Below are positions 1 through 9,906 of a stretch of 64,000 bases of DNA, piece by piece. Positions within the stretch are counted from its first letter, which is position 1, and every line of letters starts with the position of its first letter. The notes beneath the pieces were generated by a model, which had not been told where the DNA came from, did no database searches, and saw only the letters and a list, made by a program, of their open reading frames with translations. Origin of the DNA: Hyposmocoma kahamanoa (Eukaryota; Arthropoda; Insecta; Lepidoptera; Cosmopterigidae); the NCBI RefSeq assembly GCF_003589595.1, contig NW_020653712.1:688260-752259 (forward strand), given 5' to 3'. A program made the position numbers and the translations under genes.

Positions 1-204
1 AGAGTGGATAATAGCTCCCACTGAAGTGACAAGTTTGCACATTCACCGCTAAAAAATCCCTATTTGTAATAGCGCCAAAGTTCTAGAGCACTTACTGTCT
101 GCAAGGGCGAATTCCCATAATGTCGTAACTTTTTATTTATCGTTGGACGACTGTCACGTCTAACCCGTTTCTATATCACGACTATCTATCGTTAACCATT
201 TGAT

Positions 205-490
205 ATGCAGGTCAATTCAGAACCTTACGATAACTCTATTGTCGAACGATTCGATTGATATCGTACGATTTCTTTCCATTTCTATTCACAACACCCGAAT
301 CGGACGTCAAACTGTCGTATTCGAAATCGAACCGAAATGCCGTCACTCCACACGCAAAGGCTACAAACGTTATTCATAACACAGTTATCGCATGAAAGTT
401 ACCGAACGTCCGATTGTTTAGAAAGTAAGAATGGAATATGGAAATCTCTTTTTCTTTTAAATATAGTCTGGATTTTGTTCAGTTTCATTA
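205..490. repeat. Left part of a dispersed repeat also found at 34870-35400
   Basis: This stretch and 857-1110 together match 34870-35400, which is uninterrupted there. Shared landmarks are TCGTACGATTTCTTT, CAAACGTTATTCA and AGTCTGGATTTTGTTCA. The two halves here are separated by a SINE-1 unit (491-856) bracketed by TTTCATTA. No coding potential is seen and the repeat class is unknown. Confidence 0.75.
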
Positions 491-856
491 AAATTATTAA
501 TACGAAGAAATTCCTTCGATTCGACCGGATTCGAACCGACGTCTTCTAGCATTCCGTGCCAACGCTATACCAACTAAGCCCCGGAACGAACCAATGGACC
601 TTACGAATTTTTCTATGTGCTTGTTGTCGTGTCTTTGTATTTGGTTTTTCAACGACTTTTAGCCGTAGCGCCATCTATGAGAAATCTATGAAAGTATTTC
701 TTCACCGCTCCGGCTAGAAATGTAGCTATTCACTGTTTTTAAATTTTCATTGAACTGATACTCAATTAATTTTTATGTGAATTTACTCCACTAGTTTATT
801 ATAATTATTAATACAAAGATCGGACACTTAGAAAAAATTTCTTTGATCCCGCCGAA
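491..856 (-). mobile_element. SINE-1 unit (tRNA-like sequence plus body), with 8-bp target duplication
   Basis: In minus orientation this holds a tRNA-like segment (about 514-592) with a box A like TGGCTTAGTTGG and a box B like GGTTCGAATCC, typical of pol III-driven SINEs. TTTCATTA occurs at 483-490 and again at 857-864, while the intact copy of the host repeat at 34.9 kb has one such site, so this is an insertion. The inserted unit is permuted: the tail motif TTTGTATTAATAATTA lies at both ends and the tRNA-like part sits near one end, not at the start. That suggests a piece of a tandem or dimeric SINE. It contains the phrase ATGGCGCTAC seen in the other units. Confidence 0.75.
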
Positions 857-1115
857 TTTCATTAATGTATTTTAATGCATAACTAACGCATTCCTACATT
901 TTAGGCCTTTGAAGCCTTAAAAAGGATTTTCATTTTTTTATAATCTATTTCACCGATTAACTCCGTAAACGCTGCTTGATAACGATATCGTAGCCGAACC
1001 CGAAACGATCGTTTGATTCGGAATGCTGTGAATAGGTCGGAAAGCAGCCTTCGATTCAAGAACGATATTCAATCTAGCGAATCGGTTAAAATATCGAACA
1101 GTACTGAATCGGAGT
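857..1115. repeat. Right part of the dispersed repeat matching 35140-35400
   Basis: It continues the repeat of 205-490 after the SINE-1 insertion. Shared landmarks with 35140-35400 are TTAATGTATTTTAATGCA, AATCTATTTCACCG, GATAACGATATCGTA and GGTTAAAATATCGAA. The next 500 bases (1115-1610) show no recognisable gene or repeat. Confidence 0.75.
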
Positions 1116-1611
1116 ACTTCCAGTCAAAGTACTTCCTTGGACGAACTCTTTTACATTACCTATTAATTACTTGTCAAAAGTAAATATAACGACCGCCATT
1201 TTTTACAAGATGCCACTCGAGAAGCTTTTTTTTTAAACTTGTTTCATTGCAATAAGTGCCCTTGACACGAATTGTAAAATTAAATGTCGCACGGTGTCAA
1301 ATGTTGCGTCGGTTTGTCTGTCACATATGTAGTATTTCTAGAATACTCTAGTTACATTTCATAGGACCCAGGTCTACGCTGAGAAGAACTTTAGGTCATC
1401 GTGAACCGTCGTCGATGTGCAAGTTTCATAATGATGTTTTCCTTCATCCTTATACTAAAAATAATCTAGGCTGATTGACACTGGGACAGTTAATAAAAAT
1501 CTACAAAATACAACCTTGTATAACGTGCACTAATTTACGTATTTTAAAAGTTGTTTTCATAAACCTCGTTTTTAAATGAAATATCTTTTGTTTAAGTAAA
1601 TATTTTATGCG

Positions 1612-2095
1612 AATCGAAAGAATCCGGCCGGATAAAAGGATTTATTTCTGAACGTTCGATCTTTGTATTAATAATTATAAAAAACTAGTGGAGTAATTTC
1701 ACATAAAAATAATTGAATATTAGTTCAATAAAAATTTAAATACAGTGAATAGCGACATCTCTAGCCGGGGCTGGTAGCTGTAAAGGTATCTAACTGGATG
1801 ACGAAATACTTTCATAGATTTCTCATAGATGGCGCTACTGCTAAAAAGTCGTTGAAAAACCAAATACGACACAAGCACAGAAAAATTCGTGAGATCCGCT
1901 GGTTCGTTCCGTGGCTTAGTTGGTATAGCGTCTGAAACGGTATGCTAGAAGACGTCTGTTCGAATCCGGCCGGATCGAAGGGATTTTTCTGAGTGTTGGA
2001 TCTTTGTATTAATAATTATAACAAACTAGTGGAGTAGTTTCACATAAAAATAAGTGAATATTAGTTGAATAAAAATTTAAATTCTTTAAATTAAA
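1612..2095 (+). mobile_element. SINE-1 tandem unit (tail, body, tRNA-like head, tail)
   Basis: A decayed tRNA 3' end (1618-1640, AATCCGGCCGGAT) is followed by the SINE-1 tail (GATCTTTGTATTAATAATTA), a body with GATGGCGCTAC, then a full tRNA-like sequence (about 1906-1979; box A TGGCTTAGTTGG, box B GTTCGAATCC), then a second tail. This is a head-to-tail arrangement of more than one unit. It is unlikely to be a functional tRNA: the stem partners are imperfect, and similar sequences recur at 6037, 12134, 42046 and 54196. Confidence 0.75.
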
Positions 2096-2099
2096 ATTA

Positions 2100-3430
2100 A
2101 AATAGTACCAAATAAATGTTTATTAGTGAGAAATAATTACCAAAAGACATTAAAACGTTACCAAATAATTTGTTCAGAAATAGACTTAGTGAATGGCTTA
2201 GAGACAAAAATTATTACAAAGTGACTGAATTTATACATAAATGTTAATTTGAAATGCTTAATGAGCCCATATGTACAATGTAACAATGATTATTGGTCCG
2301 ATCATGGCACTGAATATTGGTCACGCTTATGCAATATATGTATAGCCGAACTTGTTTCATTTGAATCATCCTCGACCACCCATCATTCATCCAATTACTG
2401 AGCAAAAGTTCATTTGAACTGTCAATTTTTGTAAGTTCATACAAACATACACTGTATTTAGAACCATGTTAATGAAAAATACAAAGAGGAGACATATTAA
2501 AAAAAAAATTTAGTTCGAAATAGATAATCAAATTCTTTTTAAAATGTATATGAATATCGTGGAGACGCTATGCAACGCGGCGCGGCGCGAGCAATGTAAC
2601 ATAAACTTTGTCCTCAACAAAATAAGGCAACATTTCATTAAAAAAACACTGTAAGATTCACTATTCAGTCATTTTTGGCAAAATTTTATCTTTTTTCACA
2701 ATTTATCGATACAACTATCGACAACAACTGCAACATTTTACGAAAATTGGCAACCCCATGAATTTACTCCTAGACTGTAATGTATTATCGATACGATGAA
2801 GATTTCATATTGACATTTTTAATTATGATATTTTGGACATTGTACCGTTTTCTTATTGCAAAAGGCATAGAGTTAAATTTAAAACTTCAGTGTGAACATT
2901 TATGTGCGCTTGAACTTGTACCAAAATTCGCGCATTAACATAAAGCACACCGCTCATTAACATTTAGTTGGTGTTTATTTATAAAATTGCATAAGGAAAA
3001 ACAACAAATCAAACAACTAATTTACAACTTCCGGCAAGCAACAATAAATAGCAATACGTTGTGGTGGATTATCGTTGGTCCGAGTACAAAAATAACGTTG
3101 TCGCTCAGCCAAAGCAGCCGCGTGATCGTTATTTCACATTAGTTAATTTTAAACGGGTCGAATCTCATTGACGGACTTCCAAAGTGTTAATCATATTTAT
3201 AGTTTGTTAATGAATATGTCGTCCCACAGGTACGTGGGAGCAATTCTAAGATTCTTCGACATTTTCACGATTTGGAAGTAATGTCGAAACACCGATATTT
3301 ACTGAAAGTTACTCATGTGTGAATATGATCCAAACTAACATTGCAAATGCGAAAGTTTTTTTATAATACTAAGTAACGGGACGAACAAGTCGTCCCATAA
3401 CAATTGCAGTACCACAAAGAACTATAAATC
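2100..3430. other. AT-rich non-coding stretch with one decayed repeat
   Basis: No convincing gene is seen. Bases 2648-2740 resemble, loosely, the segment duplicated at 16800-16890 and 17400-17490 (shared ATCGATA, CTATCGACAACAACT), so they are probably an old copy of the same element. A short GC-rich patch, GCGGCGCGGCGCG, lies near 2578. The remainder is low-complexity AT. Confidence 0.5.
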
Positions 3431-3435
3431 ACATT

Positions 3436-3511
3436 GATCTGGGGGCCACTGCCACTGCGCCCGACACCCTGAGACATAAATTGACAAATCACATGTGCAT
3501 GTAATTTCACC
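3436..3511 (-). repeat. Rep-A fragment, left of an 825-bp insertion
   Basis: Rep-A is the commonest repeat here, about 290-300 bp when complete. In plus orientation it starts TAGCAGTAGAGCTCC and ends GTCACTTGATAT. It carries two internal near-palindromes: GCAGTAATG...CATTACTGC, and CTCAG/CTGAG flanked by GCAGTGCC/GGCACTGC. No reading frame is conserved and the class is uncertain. This fragment covers the GGCACTGCC to TAATTTCACC part and resumes at 4337. Confidence 0.8.
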
Positions 3512-4336
3512 CGCAAGCACCATATCTTTCTACGTTAGTTTTGATTATAGCGACACTCCCTACCTACGCTTAGGGTATACGAGAAGGACACTAAAACCTG
3601 TGCGTGCACAGGAACCTTCAGATTATGATCCCAGATCAACCAGTGAAAGGGTTGCCACCGACCTCTGTCACTTGACTTCATCCGGTTCTTCGAGAGGCTA
3701 GTGCCTCGGGTGAGCCACCCCGGGTGCACGTACAGTACCCTCCCTATTTTCCAGATAGGTACCGGAGCTGGAGGCACGCTCACTTCCCGTTGTGGATTCC
3801 ACAACTAGCAGTTGTCACTGCTAAGCCGTCGACTCTGAGTTCACTACCAAATCTCCTCATTGGTGGCGGAGCTGTAAGACACGCTCACTTCCCGACGCCG
3901 AAAAACGACGTCTCTCCAGTTCCCAATAACCTAAGCGGCTGGAGGGACCGGAGGATATCTAGCTTATCCTCTACTAGCTCTCCGGGCTAGTGCCGGAGAT
4001 GCCAGTCGCAGTGTCCTGTGACAATGTCCGGACATAGCTTTCAACTTAAAGGGCAACTCACGTGTCCCGCGCGTCTCCTCGCTTCAAGCCCTCAACTAGA
4101 CCGCTATTAAGACGCGCTAGCTGCTCACGAGACAGACGCCCCGGCACAAGCAAAACCGGGCCAGACAAACCACAAACCCCAGCGAGTCCTTACCCGAGTC
4201 CGGGTCCGCCAAAGACACTCGCAAAGGTGTATCACTGGCGGAGGGCTTGGTCCGGACGCCTGCCGTATCCTGGTCTTGCCGTCGAACCCGTAGTCTCTCC
4301 GGAAAACCCTATCTCTCGGGTCGGCAGATAGGGACA
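3512..4336. mobile_element. GC-rich 825-bp insertion in Rep-A, class unknown
   Basis: The segment interrupts a Rep-A copy and is bracketed by AATTTCACC (3503-3511 and 4337-4345), which occurs once in unbroken Rep-A copies. It is much richer in G+C than its surroundings. It contains an internal partial duplication: GCTCACTTCCCG preceded by GGAGCTG occurs near 3760-3790 and again near 3867-3895, and GGCTAGTGCC/GGGCTAGTGCC recurs near 3697 and 3984. No terminal inverted repeats, poly(A) tail or recognisable protein were found. Open frames of 68-89 codons on both strands look like by-products of the base composition. It could be an untranslated part of a retroelement or a 9-bp-duplicating DNA transposon. 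Confidence 0.65.
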
Positions 4337-4400
4337 AATTTCACCAGCAGCCATGCCCTTCGAAACCGGAACGCAGTAAAATTCACATTACTGCTTGGAC
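4337..4400 (-). repeat. Rep-A fragment, right of the insertion
   Basis: It continues 3436-3511 with the second copy of AATTTCACC, then CGAAACCGGAACGCAGTAA and CATTACTGCTTGG. It stops before the GAGCTCTACTGC end. Confidence 0.8.
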
Positions 4401-4404
4401 TCTA

Positions 4405-4565
4405 GTAAATCTGTTACATTTTTATGCCTAAACCGCTGAACCAATTTTGGTGAATTTTGGTATAGAGATAGATGGTACCTAGGAGAAGGACATAGGGTAC
4501 ATTTTATCACAAAAATAAATCTTAACTGGGGTAAAATAGGGGATGAAAGTTTGTTTGGAGAACCA
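4405..4565 (+). mobile_element. Helitron-like fragment
   Basis: Matches the inner part of the element at 48098-48405: GTTACATTTTTATGCCTAAACC, AACCGCTGAACCAA and TTTGGTATAGAGATAGATG, then GGAGAACCA. The terminal TC and CTAGT ends are missing, so this is a remnant. It abuts the Rep-A copy at 4585. Confidence 0.6.
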
Positions 4566-4584
4566 ATTAGTATTCATTCATTTG

Positions 4585-4872
4585 CTAGCACTAGAACTCC
4601 TTGTGAAATAATTGGTACAGGGTAGTACTGCCACCTTACCTATTTTTGCCGCCAAGCAGCAATATATAGTCTCATTACATTCCGGTTTCGAAGGGTAAGG
4701 GTGCCGCTGGTGAAATTACAGGCACATGGAACTTGTCAACTTATATCTCAGGGTGACGGGCGCAGTGGCAGTGCCCCTCAGATCAATCTGATTTAAAGCT
4801 CTGAGGGGCACTGCAACTGTTATGGATTGGCATGTACCTTACCATCAGGCGCACGATTTGTTCGTGCTGTAA
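4585..4872 (+). repeat. Rep-A, nearly complete
   Basis: Runs from AGCACTAGAACTCC to TTGTTCGTGCTGTAACTT. Both internal near-palindromes are present, though the first is degraded (AGCAATATATAGTCTC). Confidence 0.85.
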
Positions 4873-4939
4873 CTTATTTTTTACTTATATATTATTTAAA
4901 AAATAACATTTCTCTGATAAAGGATCTAAAAAAACACAT

Positions 4940-5122
4940 CGACTCATCCGAAGAACAGAATCCGATGTGATTATACAGCAAAAACAGGATAAACACATAA
5001 TCTCGTTATTCGGACTATCTATACATGTTTCCAGAATCTTTGTATCTTATTTCGTTTCCGAAATATAAAATCGAACAACGGTTGATTTGGTATAGCGAAG
5101 AACAGTGCACTGTCCTAAGAAT
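4940..5122 (+). repeat. MITE-3 fragment
   Basis: Begins CGACTCATCCGAAGAACAG and shares TCCGATGTGATTATA and GAAATATAAAATCGAACAA with 8728-8984 and 60891-61136. The right inverted repeat (CGGATGAGTCG in the best copy) is missing. Confidence 0.7.
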
Positions 5123-5129
5123 AAGAATT

Positions 5130-5820
5130 TATTGCGTTTTGTAAGAAATAAACAATTTTTCATCAGCGTTTTTGACCCCTCATGGTAATTTAACTGATAA
5201 GTACCACTCGTAGTACTTATTATAGGGACGCGGACGACGGCGCGAACACCAGTTAGAAGGCTACAAATATTACATATCGGATACCTTATTAACATAGCCA
5301 CTGGTTCCATTTAGTATTTCATCATTCCTGGGTATTTAAAAAAAAATTTGATTTTAAGACATTCATTAACATTTTTTTTTTCAATATTTCAATCGTCTTG
5401 AAAATAATCAATCAAATGCATATGAAATGAAATCAATTGTAGAATTTTATCAAAGTTATATGTTAAAAACAACGGTTGAGCTGCTTTTTCGGCTTACAGT
5501 CTGCTTCAGGAAGGTTTGTAAATTATTCTAACGTGACTTGTAAGTCATGTCACGAATCCAACACCCGCAATGAATGTCAGCATCGATGAATGCGGATGTT
5601 GCTGCAGATGCGGATATTTTAATTTATGCAGATTATCTGCTGATGCTGATATTCGCAGCAACGCTACTCAGGAATTTTTACTACCATAATATTTAATTGT
5701 TTCGTGTAACATTAGAAAGAAAGAAAAATAATTTGATTGGTAACAAACTAAAAATTACAAAATGACAAAGTAAAACATAAAGTAAATTAGACAATGGACT
5801 TAACATAAAACAGACACAAT
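5130..5820. other. AT-rich non-coding stretch
   Basis: No gene or recognisable repeat. The only notable feature is the GATGCGGAT/GATGCTGAT phrase set near 5580-5660. Confidence 0.4.
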
Positions 5821-5821
5821 T

Positions 5822-6160
5822 ACATAAAAAATAATTGAATATCAATTCAATAAAAATTTAAATACAATGAATAGCGACATCTCTAGCCGGGGCTGGTAGC
5901 TGTAAAGGTATGTAACTGGATGACGAAATATCATAGATTGCTCATAGATGGCGCTACGGTTAAAAAGTCGTTGAAAAACTAAATACAAAGATACGACGCA
6001 AACACATAGAAAAAATCGTCCGCTGGTCCGCTGGGTCATTCCGTGGCTTAGTTGGTATAGCGTCTGGCACGGTATGCTAGAAAACGCGTCGGTTCGAATC
6101 CGGCCGGATCGAAGTAATTTTTTCTGAGTGTTCGATTTCTGTATTAATAATTATACATAT
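5822..6160 (+). mobile_element. SINE-1 unit
   Basis: Body (GAATAGCGACATCTCTAGCC, GATGGCGCTACGG) followed by the best-preserved tRNA-like sequence in the window (about 6037-6113): box A TGGCTTAGTTGG, box B GGTTCGAATCC. The tail CTGAGTGTTCGAT...TATTAATAATTATA follows. It has the same body-then-tRNA order as 1612-2095. Confidence 0.75.
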
Positions 6161-6435
6161 AACATGTTACCAAAATGGTCACCACTCAGCTTTTTATAAC
6201 GAAACATTGGAGGACACCTTATTATGCTTGTTTTCAGTGGAGTCATAAATAGAAAAAGAAAGATAGCGCCTCGTCCAAGTAGAAGGTAAAATTAAAAAAT
6301 AAATTTTAATAGTAAAGTTAAATAGTAAAAAATTAAAAATGAAATAAAATTTAAAAAATTAAAAATTATTAAGTAATCCCAATACAAATAGATAATAAAA
6401 ATAATACAAAAACTAAATGAGTATGTGTAGTGTAC

Positions 6436-6632
6436 CTCACGATTAGGCGTGTATTGAATCTTTTTAAATATTTTCTTGTACTTGATTTTGTAGTGTTCAG
6501 GTAAGGCCGTGGCTACACAGGCTATACAAGCTGATTTTTGCCTGTACGGACTCATCCAGAAGAGAAGTTCCACCTTGCAAGCGATGCAATAGCAAGCCGA
6601 CGTCGTATTTAGTGTTTCGGGCATTTTAATGG
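6436..6632 (-). CDS. Possible host exon encoding a CxxC-pair N terminus
   Basis: On the minus strand a pyrimidine-rich tract and acceptor (TTTCTTTTGTAG) precede CCATTAAAATG. The frame then runs 63 codons from the ATG at 6624 to a possible donor, GAG|GTACAC, at 6436/6435, leaving phase 0. The predicted peptide starts MPETLNTTSACYC and has CxCxxC near residues 11-16 and CxxC at 33-36, which could bind zinc. It then turns Lys-rich (KIKYKKIFKK). Beyond the donor the frame becomes AT-rich and hydrophobic, as expected of intron. No repeat similarity is seen nearby. The function is not recognised. The donor is only moderate, and the exon may begin with 5' untranslated sequence. Confidence 0.4.
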
Positions 6633-6782
6633 CTACAAAAGAAATATGAAATAGGACAGAGCCCGGTTAGTAACTTAAAAGGAATTCTTATCATGACGGT
6701 CCTGTATTATGCTTACAAATATAATACAGGACAATAATAAAAACTTCTTATAAGCTAGTTTAAAGGAGGCAGTAGATTCTAT

Positions 6783-6905
6783 TACTCCACTAGTTTGTTA
6801 TAATTATTAATACAAAGATCGAACAATTAGAAAAAAATCCTTCAATTCTTAGTTAGCTCAGTTGGCATTGCGTTTAGCACGGTTTGCGAGAAGGATTTTT
6901 TCTAA
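6783..6905. mobile_element. SINE-1 fragments
   Basis: Minus-oriented tail (TTACTCCACTAGTTTGTTATAATTATT) runs into a degraded plus-oriented tRNA-like head (TTAGCTCAGTTGGCATTGCG, 6850-6890) that lacks a good box B. Confidence 0.6.
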
Positions 6906-6939
6906 GTTTTCAACCTTTATATTAATAATTAGCAGCTTT

Positions 6940-7128
6940 ATTCGCACACCTCATGGAAGAATAGCAAAAGTGGAGTTACGTCAAACATGTTTGTTGCTCC
7001 ATTCCATAAAGAAAAATATAACCTACAGCCTCTCCAACTCTTGTAACTCTATGTACAATATTAGTCGATGGAGTTAAATGTTTTTGATGTAACTCCACTT
7101 ACGCTGTTCTTCCATGAGCTGTGCGAAT
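6940..7128. repeat. MITE-6: 189-bp foldback element
   Basis: The ends are inverted copies of each other. ATTCGCACACCTCATGGAAG at the left matches ATTCGCACAGCTCATGGAAG read from the right end, and similarity extends inwards through GTGGAGTTAC to about 50 bases per arm. No protein is encoded. No clear target duplication was found. Confidence 0.7.
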
Positions 7129-7543
7129 TATACAGAACGGTAATTTAATAAAAGAAGCCGGGACGAATAAAACTGTGGTCGAGCGGTAGTTCTGTGTAAA
7201 AGTAGGCAAGAGAAACAAAATGTAAATAGAAATAAATCTTGTTTATACAATTGCAATGTGGGCGTCGACAGAACGCTACCGAATGCTGCCCGTGATGGAG
7301 TAAAAATAAGACCTTTCTATCAAACATACATACTATCACGAAAGTTGACGCTTTACCACCTTAAGACTTCTTTTTACGTGGAAGCAACAAGAGAGAGAAT
7401 TTATTTTCCTTCTGTGATTTTTTGTGGGACGAACAAGTCGTGGTAAGTGATACGCCTATCCATGTCATTTGCAGTGCCACTCATAGATCTCTAGGTGTAC
7501 AAGCGATATTCGTATTTCCTCGGACTCGAACCGGACTTAGGTT

Positions 7544-7695
7544 CGTATTCCAAAACTCTACTCAAGTCAGGACTGGAGTATGATTTCAAGCACTGGAAAA
7601 ACGACCGTAAAGACAAGGACTTGAGTATTATTTCTAGTGCTTTAAATCATACTCAAGTCTTGACTTGAGCATTGAGTATTGTTCTGGAATACGAC
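7544..7695. repeat. MITE-5: palindromic foldback element
   Basis: An imperfect palindrome about 150 bp long, beginning CGTATTCCAAAACTCTACTC and ending GTTCTGGAATACGAC, with inner arms rich in CTCAAGTC/GACTTGAG. A second copy is at 34451-34610. CTTAG occurs just outside both ends here, a possible 5-bp target duplication. Confidence 0.7.
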
Positions 7696-7857
7696 TCTTA
7701 GTGCACCAGCGACACCCGAAGCGGGTTCGAGTTTTCTAGATTTGTATAGTTTCGGATTAGGGATAAATACGAATCAGGTAAAAATTAAGATATGCATAGT
7801 AATTTTCGTGATAGTTTTAGTAAGGCAACATCAATGGTTAGTGATTGAATGAATTTA

Positions 7858-8075
7858 ACTGCTTCCGTGGCCGAATGGCTACCATGCCGGACTGCCATGC
7901 AGAGGTCCTGGGTTCGATTCCCAGGCCGGGAGAAATATGTGTATGGCCTACATTTATTTCTCTCGTGAGTTTGAGTGTAATTTGTGGTTGTCTATGTGTG
8001 TGTCCATGGCACCTGCGACACAGGGTTTCCCTAGTGCGGGGCTATGTTGAGTGTGTGCGTTATTATTATTTAAAA
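7858..8075 (+). mobile_element. SINE-2, full-length
   Basis: The tRNA-like head (7860-7932) has box A TGGCCGAATGG and box B GGTTCGATTCC. The body contains GGCCTACATTTATTTCTCTC and GTGTGTCCATGGCACC. It ends GTGTGTGCGTTATTATT, an (ATT)n-type tail. Other copies are at 16133, 22980, 36489, 49195, 50882, 54885 and 59962. Confidence 0.85.
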
Positions 8076-8145
8076 AAAATAAAAATAAATTAATGCCATC
8101 ACTGCGTTTCCAGATTTTAGCAGAATAGAAAATGTTATTATAATT

Positions 8146-8565
8146 AACCGACTTCAAAAAAGGAGGCGGTTCTCAATTCGACTGTGTTTTTTTTTGTATG
8201 TATGTTACGCGATAACTCCGGTATTTGTGAACCGATTTTCATGATTCTTTTTTGTTGGAAAGGGGGTATTTCCATAGTGGTCCCATGTCATTTTGAAGGA
8301 AATCATCCACCTCTAAGGGTGGCTGTTCACGCATGAAGATTCATTTTTAATAATAGCGCCTAAACATTTTTAAGGAGCAATTATTTTAATGGTTGATTTT
8401 GCTATTTCTCCAATTCAAGGCGTTTTTCTCTCAATATTCTTTGAGTAGTGAGAACTGATTTTTATTATCTCCAGTGTCAAGTCCTGTATAGTGGCGAATT
8501 TAAGGATATTTCAATAAAACTTGGCAACTAGATGTAATTCCACGTACTTTTGAGGTCGGTTTTTT
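8146..8565 (+). repeat. Rep-B, long copy
   Basis: Rep-B begins AACCGACTTCAAAAAAGGAG and ends TTTTGAGGTCGGTTTTTT, so its ends form inverted repeats of about 12 bases. The interior has GCGATAACTCCG, GTGAACCGATTTTCATGATTC, ATTCCACCTCTAAGGGTGG and ATAAAACTTGG. This pattern suggests a non-autonomous DNA transposon. The copy is longer than most: 8350-8500 holds extra sequence. Confidence 0.8.
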
Positions 8566-8727
8566 AAAATAAATGCAATATGATCTCAATGGAGTCTCAA
8601 CGGAATTACAATGACCAGCGGTTTCAAAAAAAACATTTTGCGGAATTGGGCCCCAGGCAAATTATTGTGGTTGTCAGGCACATTTTTATGATTAAATTAT
8701 TGTTACGACACCACGACTCGTACAAAT

Positions 8728-8984
8728 CGATTCTTCCGAAGAACAGAGTCCGATGTGATTATATAGCGAAAATGGAATAAATACGTTACGAGAATAATTT
8801 CGCTATCCAAACTAAGGCCTATGTAAAGGTGTTTTGAAAATTTATATTTCTTATTTCGTTTCGGAAATATAAAATCGAACAACGGTCGATCTGACATCCA
8901 CAGCGAAGAAGAACGAACGAAATGTACTATTTTTTGACAGAACTAGTAGTCTGGTACATAGGTCTTTGTTCTTTGGTTGAGTCG
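8728..8984 (+). repeat. MITE-3
   Basis: Left end CGATTCTTCCGAAGAACAG, right end TTGTTCTTTGGTTGAGTCG; these are approximate inverted repeats. The interior shares GATGTGATTATATAGCG and ATAAAATCGAACAACGGTCG with the other copies. Confidence 0.75.
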
Positions 8985-9222
8985 TAATGTTCACTTGGTA
9001 TATACATGTATTTATTAAGATTTTGTGAAAGTTTTTTCTATTCCAAAGCCATTTATACTATTTTGTGTTCAATAAAGTTTATATAAACAATCTACAGTCA
9101 TAAACCGCACCCTTGTAATAAGGCCATATCTGCAAAATGACATCTTTCCAAGAGAGAAATGTACAGACTTCACGGACGAAACTAGTAGATGACTTTTTTA
9201 TGCCTAAATAGTCATGATACCT

Positions 9223-9350
9223 TAGTAGGACTAGAGTTCCTTGTGAAAGATTGTCAAGGGGTTTGTCAACTTATTTTCAGGGTGACGTGCGCAGTGGCCA
9301 TGGATAAGCGTGTCGCTCGCCATCAGGCGCACGATTTGTCACTCGTTCCC
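9223..9350 (+). repeat. Rep-A with internal deletion
   Basis: Starts AGGACTAGAGTTCCTTGTG, jumps to TTGTCAACTTATTTTCAGGG, then jumps again to ATGGATAAGCGTGTCGC. Both palindromic segments are lost, leaving about 130 of 290 bases. Confidence 0.75.
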
Positions 9351-9404
9351 TCATTTGGTATTATAGAAAATTTTAGACGTCGTTAGCGTCGACGAATGCC
9401 GAAA

Positions 9405-9600
9405 GTCAGTACAAAGATCTCTAACAAAAACACAGGAGAATTTCGACGGCTCGGTAACTGGACCCGTGGCTCAGTTGGTAAGAGCAATGCTGCGGTGCAG
9501 CATGGACGTGGATTCAAGTCCCACCGGGTTGATGAAATTTTTCTGTACGTTCGATCTATGTATTTATCATAATCATAACAAAACTAACATAACATAAAAA
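9405..9600 (+). mobile_element. SINE-1-related tRNA-like sequence
   Basis: A tRNA-like stretch (9462-9533) with TGGCTCAGTTGGTAAGAGC as box A and GATTCAAGTCCCACC as box B. It is followed by a SINE-1-like tail (TTCTGTACGTTCGATCT). The acceptor arms do not pair convincingly, and the SINE tail argues against a working tRNA gene. Confidence 0.65.
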
Positions 9601-9906
9601 ACTACTTATTTTAAGAAGGTTTACAGCTATAAGTCAAAGATGGTGACTATTGGTATATAAATTTTTTTATTGTAGCCATTTAAGAATAAAAATGCAAGGT
9701 GGCACAAATTATATGTCCGGGAGTGCAGGTATATGAAAATTAGGTAATTCCGATAAAAAGATACTAGGCACAATGTTGAGTCACCACTGCAAAGAAGTGC
9801 AGCTTGGTTTTCTTTTTTTACAGTTTCGGACGCTCAAAATTTTTACGACTGATTTTTTTTTTTATACCAAATGACATGGGACGAAAAAGTTATGCTCATT
9901 TTTAGA

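Noticed and set aside
1906..1979. A functional tRNA gene
   Set aside because: The tRNA-like sequence recurs with the same flanks in several SINE-1 units and its stems pair imperfectly. The same holds for 6037, 9462, 12134, 42046 and 54196.
3495..4337. Several 68-89 codon frames on both strands
   Set aside because: All fall in the GC-rich insertion, overlap each other in opposite directions and have no recognisable content.
7860..7932. A functional tRNA-Leu-like gene
   Set aside because: It is the head of SINE-2, which occurs eight times with the same 130-base body.
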